A stretch of 64,000 nucleotides of DNA, taken from positions 109,433,398-109,497,397 of the forward strand of contig CM072810.1 of assembly GCA_037013495.1 (NCBI GenBank). Reading direction: 5' to 3'. The notes beneath the pieces were generated by a model. That model saw only the letters and a list, made by a program, of their open reading frames with translations, made no database searches and was not told the origin of the DNA. Source of the stretch: Hippophae tibetana (Eukaryota; Streptophyta; Magnoliopsida; Rosales; Elaeagnaceae). Position numbers and translations under genes: made by a program. Shown here piece by piece: positions 1 through 10,463 of this stretch. Each line of letters begins with the position of its first letter. Positions within the stretch are counted from its first letter, which is position 1.

Positions 1-929
1 TTAAAAATAATCAAATAAAATTATTTATTAAAAAAATTGCATTATGTTAATCGTTATATATATAATAAATTATTTAAACAACAGAGTTTATTTTTTTTTC
101 TTTTATGAAATGAATTACTTTTTTTCTGGAATTAAAAGGTAATTAAAATTGCAATTGTTTAAGGAATTGATCAATGAAAAAATTAATACTACTAATTAAT
201 ATATTTATTTAACCAATAAAATTGATATGTGTAAAATTTGAAACAAAACCTATATATTGAAATAGAAAAAAATTAAAATAAATAAATTTATTGTGTTACA
301 ACTTACAAATGATAAATTGGGAGAAACAATTAAATAATAACATAATTAAATTAAAGAAATATAACAATTCCAGGTAATCAATAAGGGGGTGCATGGGAGA
401 AATATAGCAATTGTGATTAATGAATTTTCAGACGAATGATGGAACAGTTATTTTTAATTCATTGTAATGGTCAAATTAAAGGCAAAAATATAATAAAAAT
501 TCTCATTTTCATTTCTATAATTATCTTCAAAATATGATGGTGTCCAAAAGTTTATGGTGGCCCTAATTTAACACATATTCGAAGATGTTAACTATTAAAT
601 AACGCGAGCGTTTTTTTTTTCTTTTTATAAATAATATAGATAAATATATTTATCAAATAATCTTGAAGTATATCTTATTATGAATATATTAAAGTATTTT
701 ATTTACTTATTTGTATCTAATATTAATAAATTTATAATTGTATGTTTTAAATTTTACTCAACATATATAATTTATTTATAATTTTATAAATAATATACCT
801 CACCAATTTTATTAAGCTTTGCCTCTAATTACCTAAAATTGTATACGGTGGTAATATGTATTAATATCGCAGAATAAATTATGTGAGAAGATGTTACCTA
901 ATTTTATTATATATTTGTTAAAAAATTGA
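1..929. other. AT-rich intergenic DNA, no gene seen
   Basis: Very AT-rich sequence with poly-A/T runs and no ORF of note on either strand. I see no exon-like stretch, RNA gene or TE terminus before the LTR that starts at 930. Confidence 0.6.
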
Positions 930-1639
930 TGTTGAAAGGATAAAGTTTTAAAGTCCTATCCAAATAAAATAAGTTTTTTTAAAGTTATATTGTTTATTTC
1001 ATGTTTTCATTACAATTATATAACTATATATAAAAAGATTTATTCTTTGAATTACTCATTGAATTAAACATTCTTTGGTTTACTCATTGAATTAAACATT
1101 CTTTGGTTTACTCATTGAATTAAACATTCTTTGTTTTACTCTTTGAATTAAAGATTGCTTGTTTTACTCCTTGAATTAAGGGTTCGTTGTTTTACTCATT
1201 GAATTAAGGATTTTTTGTTTTACTCATTGAATTAAGGATTTTTTGTTTTCTTCATTGAATTAAGGATTCTTTATTTTTTTTCATTGAATTAAGGATTCTT
1301 TGTTTTCTTCCTTGAATTAAGGATTTCTTGTGTTTTCTTCTTGAATTACTTCTTAAATTAAAGATTCTTTTTTTTACTCCTTAAATTAAGTATTCTTTGT
1401 TTTTCTCTTTGAATTATTTCTTAAATTAAGGATTATACCTTCTTGAATTAAGGTTCTTGATTTACTTCTTGAATTAAGGTTCTTGATTTACTTCTAGAAT
1501 TAAGGTTCTTGATTTATTTCTTGAATTAAGGTTCTTGATTTACTTTTTGAATTAATGTTCTTGATTTACTTCTTGAATTGAGGTTCTTGATTTACTTCTT
1601 GAATTGAGGAGTTGACACTCCTTAAATTTATCTCTAATA
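930..1639 (-). repeat. 3' LTR of element A with a long minisatellite
   Basis: Starts TGTTGAAAGG and ends TCTCTAATA on the plus strand. From about 1045 to 1610 it is made of roughly twenty degenerate 24-29 bp units of the type ttactccttgaattaaggattc. The same unit occurs in the LTRs of C and E but in far fewer copies. The partner LTR at 2344 has only about six units, so this LTR is more than twice as long as its partner, which indicates array expansion or contraction. Confidence 0.75.
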
Positions 1640-1773
1640 CTCCCTCTCAAGTTGGATCCATAAGGTTTATGGATTTAAGCTTGGACAAAAGTCGTTGGAA
1701 TTGATAAGAAGCCAAGACAGCAAAGGTAAAACTAACAAAAATGTTGATTGCGATAGCAAAAAAAAATTGTTTT

Positions 1774-2166
1774 TGACATGAGACCTTTCCTTTTACCACA
1801 ATACTCCCCCTCCACATTAGGTAGGTAAGAGCTGTAAGAGAGATTTAATCCATCATCGCCAAGACTTGGTGTTGATGTGAGACATTTCCTTTTACCACAA
1901 TACTCTCCCTCCACATCAAGTAGGTAGAAGCTACATGAGAGATTTAATTCATCATCGTCAAGGGGTTGGTGTCGATGTGAGACCTTTCCTTTTACCACAA
2001 TATTCTCCCTCCAAATCAGGTAGGTAGAAGCTGTAAGAGAGATTTAATCCATCATTATCAAGGGCTTGGTGTCGATGTGAGACATTTCCTTTTACCACAA
2101 TACTCTCCATCTAGATCAGGTAGGTAGAAGCTGTAAGATAGATTTAATCCATCATTGCCAATAAAT
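1774..2166. repeat. Four-copy ~99-bp tandem repeat inside element A
   Basis: The motif gagac(c/a)tttcc recurs at 1780, 1879, 1979 and 2079, a period of 99-100 bp. Each unit contains a pyrimidine-rich tract (actc(t/c)ccctccac and variants) which on the minus strand resembles the GGAGGGGGAG polypurine tract of these elements, followed by a conserved taggtagaagctgtaagaga stretch. Two units happen to be open in one minus-strand frame because 99 is divisible by three, but the 100-bp spacings break the frame, so I do not call it coding. Confidence 0.85.
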
Positions 2167-2343
2167 TTGATTTGAAAAAAAAAATGGAACAAGAAATCGC
2201 TTTGATAGAGTGTCGAATGCACTTTGAGACATCACAGACTCTGTTGTCGAAAGTAGAGATAAAATTATAAGAGCTACAAGTATATGTTGTTTCAGTAGAG
2301 GAATAACAATTTTTTTCACGAAGATCGACTTGCTTTGATACCA

Positions 2344-2637
2344 TGTTGAAAATTGGTATTGAGAACGCTAAGACCAAAGGCCAAGTCCTAAATGCCTATC
2401 CAAATAAAACAAGTTCTTTCAAAATTATATTGTTTCTTTCATGTTTTCATTATAATTGTATAGTTATATATAAAGAGATTTACTCTTTCAATTACTCTTT
2501 AAATTAAAGATTGATTGATTTACTCTTTAAATTAAGGATTCTTTGATTTACTCTTTAAATTAAAAATTCTTTGATTCATTCTTTAAATTAAAGATTTTTT
2601 AATTTACTATTTGAATTAATTATCTTTTTATTTTCTA
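2344..2637 (-). repeat. 5' LTR of element A (right border approximate)
   Basis: Begins TGTTGAAAATTGG directly after the primer-binding site and shares the segment tcctatccaaataaaa and the tail of gaattaa repeat units with the left LTR at 930. The terminal part is decayed, so the end near 2637 is an estimate. Confidence 0.6.
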
Positions 2638-4716
2638 ATTGTTACTGAAAAGTGGTAATTCTAATTCCATATTGTTATCATGTTATTATAAGTACTTAAT
2701 TATGTTAAATCTTCTTTGATTTAAAATCACATGCCCTGTCTTATTATTTGAGAAGATAATTCGTTATTGAACAAACTTATCGAGAAAGACTTGACGTACA
2801 AATTAAAGCTTGTGAGAGAAATTCCTTTAGCCCTTTTAAATGAAGTGAATAAGCTAACATTATTCATTGTCAAGAACATGCAATAGTCCTTTTCGAACAT
2901 ATTAGTTATGAGAGTTTGATTTTTTTTTTACATATATTCATGAACTTATTATAGTTGCACGAACGTTTATGGATCCATTATATTTTGTGTTTTTTTTCAT
3001 CATGAGGTTTAGGAGGAGTATGTGTGGAAAGAAGATGACTCATTATATGTTAAGACTATAAATATTGTTAGTTTTATAGATAAAATATTTATCTATAAAT
3101 TTATTTTTAGATCTTTTATTAAATTTATAAAAAAAAATTGAACAAATGCTAGAGTTTTAAATATTAGTATTCCAGATATATCTTCTATAACTATAACATA
3201 TATGATTGTATTCATATATTTAATATCATCTGTTTATAAATATGAAATTATTTTTGATATTAAAATATTTATTTAAATTTTAATTAATTTATGAAATTAT
3301 TAATTAAATATGTTTTTAGAAATAATAGTTTAATGAGAATAGGAACATCAAGGTGCCCAAAAAATTACACATATTCATCATGAGCTATAAGATGTTTGTA
3401 ACTACTCGATATCTATTCATCTGTTATAAAAATAGGATCACATATTTATATTTTTTATTAAATATGTGTATATATCATGAACATATATTAACATAAACCA
3501 TTATCTTGGTCATATGAACATCTAAAATCATGTTATTTTTTACGAGATATACATATATTTAAAACAAAAAAAGAACAAAAATTGAATAAATACTAACAAC
3601 TTACTTTAATATTTTATGAAATTAGTAGATTTAATATGTTATTGAATAGCGTTAGTTAAGATTATAACAATTGGTATCAATTTTAAAATAAACTCTCATC
3701 ACTTCTTATTCTTAGTATGTATGTATGGACATTTTAGTTATATATAATTAAAATTATGATTATTTATTAAAAAATGATAATTTTTTTATGAAAATGATCG
3801 TAATCAATAAGATGTTGGACGGAAATGATTATTACAATATTAAAACTGTGGTTAATCGAAACCGAATATATATTAACATTATTATTTTATATACATATAA
3901 TTACATATAAAGTATAATTTTAATAATAGAACACACAATACTTTATATAATTAGGTTTAATTTTATTTATTTTTACTTTATATTTTTTATTTCACTTAAA
4001 AACATATGTTAAATAGTTAAAAATGAAAATTAATATCAATATTTTAAATATATATATAGTAAAATAAGAATTAAATTAATATTTAATTTTTTTAAATTAA
4101 ATATATTTTTAAATAAATATTAAAAAATAAAAAATATAGTTAAATTAGGAGAAAACTACTATCGATTTATAATCGATAATTATTAATTAAATATATCTAA
4201 AATTAATACAAAATGATTATACGTAAACGTATTTCGTTACACATATTTATATTAGTGATATATAAGTTGTGTTTATTATATTTGTTTGTATTAATTTTAT
4301 ATTTTAATTTGTTGTACCTTGTTTTAAGGAATTTCAATTGAACTGTTGTAAACCTCAATTACAATCCCTTAGAAAAGGGGTTGCAACAGGTGTTATGATG
4401 TCCAGCGCTTTTTTTTCAAATATTTAGTGAAGTATTTATGAAAATTAAAGCATAGATGAAAAATGTGTAATTTTAATTGAAAATATTTCATTTTAACCTT
4501 AATAAGAGCATGAAGGAGCAATGTTAACTTCTTTTTTTAAATTAGGGCACATATTTCCAAGACCGTTTATTTTATTTTATTCTAAGGATTAAAATTTTGG
4601 AAAATTCAACACTGAAATTTTGTACTATTGGAAACAAAAAACTGGGTTTCTTGTCCAATTCTTTTAGGATGAAAATTTGGTTTCGAAGTTTGAATTTTTT
4701 AAAATAAAATAAAATA
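2638..4716. other. AT-rich intergenic DNA, no gene seen
   Basis: About 2 kb of AT-rich sequence with homopolymer runs and no ORF, splice-linked exon series or TE coding remnant that I can support. Confidence 0.6.
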
Positions 4717-4721
4717 AATAC

Positions 4722-4885
4722 GGTTGATTTTTTTTGAATTTTTAAGAGAGAGTTATTGAAATTGATTTTGGCTTAATATCCAATGTTATATTTATACATT
4801 GAAAGGAAGAAACTAGTTATTACTAAACTAGCCGTTAAACTATTCGTTATTAAACTAGTCGTTAGAATTCTAATTATTCTCAACA
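4722..4885 (-). repeat. 3' LTR of element B
   Basis: 164-bp LTR ending in ttattctcaaca next to the polypurine tract. It holds about four copies of an actagtcgttactaaa-type unit; the partner LTR has about a dozen. Confidence 0.88.
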
Positions 4886-4889
4886 CTCT

Positions 4890-7800
4890 CCCTCAAGTTA
4901 GGTGTGTAGATATCGGTCAACCTTAACTTGCTTAAATTTTATTCAAATGATTTCAGATCTAAACCTTTGGTGAAGATGTCCGCCAATTGTTTTTCACTTC
5001 TCACAAATGGAGTTTCAATTTCCTTTGCTTGAATTTTTTTCTCGAATGAAGTGGCAATCCACTTCGATGTGTTTTGTTCCCTCGTGAAACACCGGATTTG
5101 ATGCTATATGTCGCGTTGCTTGGTTATCACAAAACATCTTCATTGGTTCTTGAATTTTAATTCCGATATCCAAAAGAAGTTGTTTGATCCAAGTTAGCGC
5201 GCTTGAGGTTGATGTCATGGCTCGATATTCTGCCTCGGCACTTGATCGTGCCGAGACATTTTGTTTCTTGCTTTTCCATGTGACTAAATTTCTGCCTACA
5301 AACGTGCAAAACCCAATGGTTGATTTTCTATCAAAGCTACCAGCCCAATCTGTATCGGAGTATCCATACACTTCATTAAAATTATTATGTTTCATGAGAA
5401 TTCCTTTACTAGGTGTCCCTTTTAAATATTTTAAAATTTTATGTATAGCCTCTAAATGTGGTGTTCTAGGTGTATGAATAAATTTACTAATTTGGCTTAC
5501 TGAAAAAGAAATGTTTGGTCAGGTTACAGTTAAATAAATTAGTTTTCCTACAAGTCTTTGAAATTGGCTTATGTCTTCTAAGGGTTCGACATCCTCAATA
5601 TTTAATTTTCATTTACTATCTATTGGTGTAGATGTTGGTTTACTCCCTAATTTACCAGTTTCTTTCAATAGGTCAAGTGTATATTTTTTTTTTTGTGAAA
5701 TAAAGAGTCCCTTGGGTGAATGTGTTATTTCTATTCCTAGAAAATATTTTAATAAACCTAAGTCTTTGATATCAAAATTCTCCTTTAATTTCATTTTCAC
5801 TTTTTTAATTTCTTCCAAATTATTTCTGGTAATTATTATATCATCTACATATACTAAAATTATGGTTGTGAAGGTACCATAATTTTTGAAAAATAATGAG
5901 TGATCGACATTATTAATTTTAAAATCACAAGAAATTAAATAAGAGCTTAGTTTTCCATACCATGTCTGTGGAGATTGCTTTAGTCCGTAAATAGATTTTT
6001 TTAACCTACACACTAGACTAGAATTGTTTTCTTTTTTATGACCAGGTGGAAGCGTCATATATACCTCTTCTTCAAGTGTTCCTTGGAGAAAAGCATTCTT
6101 GACATCCATTTGATGTAAGGTCTAATTTTGGTTTACCACTATGGAAAGTAAAATCCTAACGGTATTCATTTTGGCCACGGGTGAAAATATTTGTTAATAA
6201 TCTACACCATAGGTTCAAGTGTAACCTTTTGCCACTAATCGTACTTTGTACCTTTCAATAGTACCATCACTATTAAACGTAATCTTATAGACCCATTTGC
6301 ATCCTACGGGTTTCTTTCCTTCAAGTAGTTGTACGACTACCCATGTTTCATTTTTTTCAAGTACTCTAAGTTCTTCTTCTATTGCTTTGCACCATACCAG
6401 TTGGCCTATTGCTTCCTCATAGTTATTTGGCTCATTTTCTTTGGAAATTGAGGTAAAATAAGTCCTATATTGTGGTGTAACATTTTCATAAGATAAATAA
6501 TTTTGGATAAGATATTTTACCTCATATGTTACAAAATCCCGTAATCTAATTGTAGGTTGTGGAGTTCGATTAGACCTTCTCAATGGTATTATTTCGGTAG
6601 TATCATCTTCCCCCTCACTTTGAGAAGTTTCTTCCTCTTCATTCTCATTTATTATTTCATTTTCATTTTCTACTACTATATTTCCTTCTTCAGAATAAAA
6701 AAATGGAAATGTAAATTCATTTGGTTTCTCTTGGTTATTAGTCTCCTTTTCTAGTGTTTTGTAATATGACTCATTTTCTTGGAATGTCACATCTCTTGAA
6801 ATGTAATGTTTTTTGTTAACCGGATCATAGCATTTATAACCATTTTTGTGAGATGAATACCCCAAGAAAATAACTTTGATTGATGTATAATCTAACTTGT
6901 GTTGTTTAGTTTTGTGCACATAACATGTACATCCAAATACTCTTAAATGATAGATATTGAGTTTTTCTTGGTAGAGGATTTCTAGTGGGCTTTTGAAATT
7001 CAAATTAGCACTTGGCAATCTATTAATTAAATATGTTGCGGTGAGAACATCATTCGACCAAAAAATTATTGGAACATTATTTTGAAACAAAAGTATTCTT
7101 GTTACTTCAAGTAAATGTCGATTTTTTCTTTCTGACACGTCATTTTGTTGGGGTGTGTAAATACAAGTTTTTTGATGTAAAATTCCTTTTTGCTTGAAAA
7201 AAATTGTAAAATTTTGATTTACAAATTCCGTTCCATTATCACTTCTAAAAGTTTTAATCTTTGCATCATATTGATTTTCTACAAAATTATAAAATTCTTG
7301 AAATTGAGAAAATACTTCACTTTTATTTTTTAACAAGTATAACCATGTGGTTCTTTAAAAATCATCTATAAATATAATAAAATATTTATAACCATTAAAT
7401 GACTCAATTGGAGCAGAGCCACAAACATCAGAATATATTAACTCAAAAGGTTTTTTTCTTTTACAATTGGATAAACTAAATGGTAACCTTGTGTGCTTTC
7501 CAAATTTGTAAATTTTACAACTACTACAATCTAGTTGTTTGAAATCAAAAATACATTTCAAAATCTTATCGGAACGATGTCCAACTATCTTATGCCAAAG
7601 AGTGCCTAATTCTTCTTCTTTTTTAATATTGAAGTTGCATTTTTATTCACTCATAATATAAAGCCCATTTTCTAGAAAACCTTCACCAATGATATTCTTC
7701 GTTATCAATTCCTGAATAATCACATTTTTGGATGTAAATGTAATTTCACAATTTAAGCCTCGTGTGATTTTACTAATGGATAACAAGTTAGATGTACAAT

Positions 7801-7990
7801 TATTCACATGCAAAACATTTGAAATTTTTCTTGAAAAGAGACTAATTGAATCATTTCCTAAAATTTCCATTTTTTCACCATTTGTAACGATTACAAATTG
7901 TTTAGTCTCAATTTTTTTGTAATTATTGAGTAAGTTTTTATTTCCAATTATGTGATCAGTTGAACCTCAATCAAGAATCCATTTGAAATT
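4890..7990 (-). pseudogene. Protease-integrase-RT-RNase H remnant of element B
   Basis: Fragments in several frames. The protease motif near 7950-7985 reads WILD-stop-GSTDH, so the Ser of the catalytic Asp-Ser-Gly is a TGA stop. The pre-integrase region is at 7643-7870. The integrase N-terminal and core start is at 7355-7561 (CSSCK, ELIYSDV). The integrase core and the start of RT are at 6215-7336 (RSDNGTEF, PQQNDVSERKNRH, CKWVYK, RLVAKGYT). RT is at 5609-6109 ([19 protein letters not shown]). RNase H is at 5015-5395 ([39 protein letters not shown]). No single frame covers it, so it is inactive. Confidence 0.9.
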
Positions 7991-8092
7991 TAAATAATTT
8001 TGAGTAAGGTTTGTAATCATACCAGAGGTTTTTGGAGATCGCGGATAATTGTGTATACAACTGTCTCATTTGATCCATATCCACCTCACCTT

Positions 8093-8998
8093 TTATTTCT
8101 TTTTAGCCTCGTTTGTACTCATATCCCTTTTTTCCTTTTGTGCAGAGTAATCCATTTTCTCTTTGCTCTCTACCCGATTTTGTCGCCGATCTCCCCCTCT
8201 GACGAGGCCTCCACCTCGCCTTCCCTTTTGTCGGAGATGAGGGTTGAGACACCAACATTCCTCGCGCTTGTGTCCTTCCTTCTTACAATAATCGCAGCGA
8301 GTGAGTGTTTGGTCTCCCCAACTTTTTGGCCTAGAGTTAGATCTGGTGACGAAAGCCTTGGCTTCGGGGTTGTTAGGTAGTTGAGTACCTATCACTATTC
8401 TTCTTGTCTCTTCTCTTTCAATCATCCCAACAATCTCATCAAAAGATGACAGCTCACCCATGAGAAGAATTTGTGAGCGTACCCCCTCATAGCTTGAATC
8501 GAGCTTGGTGAGGAAGGTGAAAATTCCATCCTGCTCCTATCTTCTTTTGATTTCATCAAAATCGGCTGTGAGAAGTCGATACACTCTAATCTCATCCTTC
8601 TCATCGGTGATAGATTGATTTTGTTGTTGTAACTGTTGAAGTTCTTGCTGAAGTTGATAAATAAGAGAGTAATTTTTCTTTTTTTTGAACATTGTCTCGG
8701 CTTTAACCCACATATCTCGAGTTGTATCTAGATATGTCATGAGATCAGAGATGTGGGGTTCCATGGTTGCCAGTAACCAACTCATGACTAGATTGTCACT
8801 CTTTCTCCATTCTAAAATTTCCTTTTTTTCTTCAACTGTTGGGTGTGTTGGATCTTCGACTTTTGGTTTTGATTTCTCACCAGTGACATGCTCAAATTTG
8901 TCTCTACCGATTAGACCAAAAGTCACTTGACGTGCCCAAAGATGGTAATGTTTACCATTTAGCAGCACACCTGAAAGTCTCTCTATATGTTGTGACAT
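8093..8998 (-). pseudogene. gag remnant of element B
   Basis: Starts at 8998 (MSQHIERLSG..), 77 bp downstream of the 5' LTR, and reads as a copia gag of the UBN2 type (WARQVTF.., MWVKAE..). A frameshift near 8535 moves the frame. The C-terminal part carries a CCHC zinc knuckle, C-DY-C-KKEG-H-KREE-C, encoded at about 8255-8310. The frame ends in a Lys-rich stretch around 8093. Broken relative to a gag-pol polyprotein. Confidence 0.85.
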
Positions 8999-9075
8999 TT
9001 TCTAGATTTCTTGAACTGATACAGTTCTTGTTTGTGGGATTGATTTGGAGCAAGATCAAATTTACTATGATACCA

Positions 9076-9370
9076 TGTTGATTTTCTCTGAATTTTTAAG
9101 AGAGAGTTATTGAAATTGATTTTGGCTTAATGTCCAATGTTATATTTATACATTGAAAGGAGGAAATTAGTCGTTACTAAATTAGCCATTAAATTAGTTG
9201 TTATTAAACTAACTGTTACTAAATTAGTCGTTAAACTAGCCGTTATTAAACTAGTCATTAATAAACTAGTCGTTACTAAACTAGTCGTTACTAAACTAAT
9301 TATTACCAAACTAACCGTTACTAACTAACCGTTATTAAACTAGTTGTTAGAATTCTAATTATTCTCAACA
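9076..9370 (-). repeat. 5' LTR of element B with expanded minisatellite
   Basis: 295-bp LTR, 131 bp longer than its partner because the ~15-bp unit (actagtcgttactaa and variants, 9160-9350) is present about a dozen times. On the minus strand a TATA-like TATAAATATA lies near 9140-9155, where the promoter of this LTR is expected. Confidence 0.88.
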
Positions 9371-9375
9371 AATAC

Positions 9376-10463
9376 TCAATTTATCACTAGAGATTGCTAC
9401 AAGTTTAACTTAATAAAAATAATTTTATATCACATTAAGTCAATCATCAATTTTTTTAATCTTAGGTTAACTCTTATATATATATTTATTAAATTTAAAC
9501 ATACTTTAAAGCTTATTAGTTTTGATATAAAACTATTTAAACATAAATAATATATTTTTATAACTATGATTAATTAAAAATTATTACAATGTAAACGATA
9601 AAATAAAGACGAAAATAAATTAAGTTATAATAATAATATAAGAGAAAAATCACGAATCAATCGAACTAACCAAATATCTATCGTAAAAATCAATATTCAA
9701 CTATAAAATTAAGTCTTACGTTACTCTTTATAAACAAAGCTTTTAATGTAATTTTAATATGAACTGTAGATCTTTTTATTATCTCCACAAATTAAGTGTA
9801 TGTGTTCAAATCAACGTTTCGATCTTTCGAGTCTCGTGATAATCAAATTCGTTCAATAAACACTTAAAAAATTAACACAAATAACATAAATAGAAAATAT
9901 TTTCGTCTTATTGTTTATTTTATTTCCCACCTTTTAAGTGGATTTTATGATATTATATATTGGTGAGAAAACAGTAAATATAGGATTCTCCCCCCTCCTT
10001 CTCTTTGTTATATTGTGGTTACTGAATGGTGAATTATTCAATCATGTTTTGCATAAGGCTCTGTAATGGGTAGATTGGGAGTGTTGATGTCCTTACTCTT
10101 TGTTTTGGCCTCTTTAGGACTAAATTTCTAAGACTCACCCGTGCAATTCTGAATTTCTCAGCAATCAAAAAGTGTTGTGTGGTGATAAACAATAATAATA
10201 TTGACAATGAATAACGAGTTGGTTTTTCATTTGCTTGATGGGAGAACTTGGGAAAAAGAAAAGAATACGGGTTCTCGTTATTTTCTATTTCGGTTGCTAA
10301 AAGCTCTTTAACAAATTTTGTATGAGGCTTTGTAGTGGGTAGATTGAGAACTATTGTCTTTCTTATTATCTAGTCAAGTGATTGAGTGTTTTAAAACTCA
10401 GGTTTTCATTTCCTTGTGAACTTATCTGCAATCAAAGAGTATTGACAAGATAATATGGATTTG
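9376..10463. other. AT-rich DNA grading into introns of the PEPC pseudogene
   Basis: 9376 to about 9980 is featureless AT-rich sequence. From about 10030 a segment is repeated: (t/a)tgggtagattg with surrounding similarity occurs near 10036-10190 and again near 10301-10450. The second copy runs into the TTTTCAG acceptor of the first recognisable PEPC exon, so this is probably intronic sequence of the pseudogene. Confidence 0.5.

Larger units (their letters stand above)
930..2637 (-). mobile_element. Element A: internally deleted copia-type LTR retrotransposon
   Basis: Minus-strand element with two related LTRs (930-1639 and 2344 to about 2637) around only about 700 bp of internal DNA. A primer-binding site lies directly inside the right LTR (2332-2343, complement TGGTATCAAAGC, one mismatch to the tRNA-iMet site). 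A polypurine tract lies directly inside the left LTR (from 1640, complement of ctccctctcaag). The internal sequence at 1655-1710 still matches the last ~20 codons of the pol gene of element E, so A is a deletion derivative of the E family that must have moved in trans. The rest of the interior is non-coding and contains a four-copy tandem repeat. The right border is uncertain: the possible duplication is attga (925-929) and attgt (2638-2642), a 4 of 5 match. Confidence 0.75.
4722..9370 (-). mobile_element. Element B: decayed full-length Ty1/copia element
   Basis: Two LTRs in the same orientation (4722-4885 and 9076-9370) flank a minus-strand gag-pol with many stops and frameshifts. The target-site duplication is AATAC, at 4717-4721 and 9371-9375. 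The LTR termini are TGTTGA..TCAACA; the first base of the left LTR is mutated to G. The primer-binding site 9064-9075 (complement TGGTATCATAGT) abuts the 5' LTR, with two mismatches to tRNA-iMet. The polypurine tract abuts the 3' LTR (complement of ctctccctcaag at 4886). Domain order is gag, protease, integrase, RT, RNase H, as in Ty1/copia. Confidence 0.92.

Noticed and set aside
1732..1998. An 88-codon minus-strand frame with a repeated 33-residue unit.
   Set aside because: It is open only because the DNA repeat is 99 bp; the next units have 100-bp spacing and break the frame, and the element interior is non-coding.
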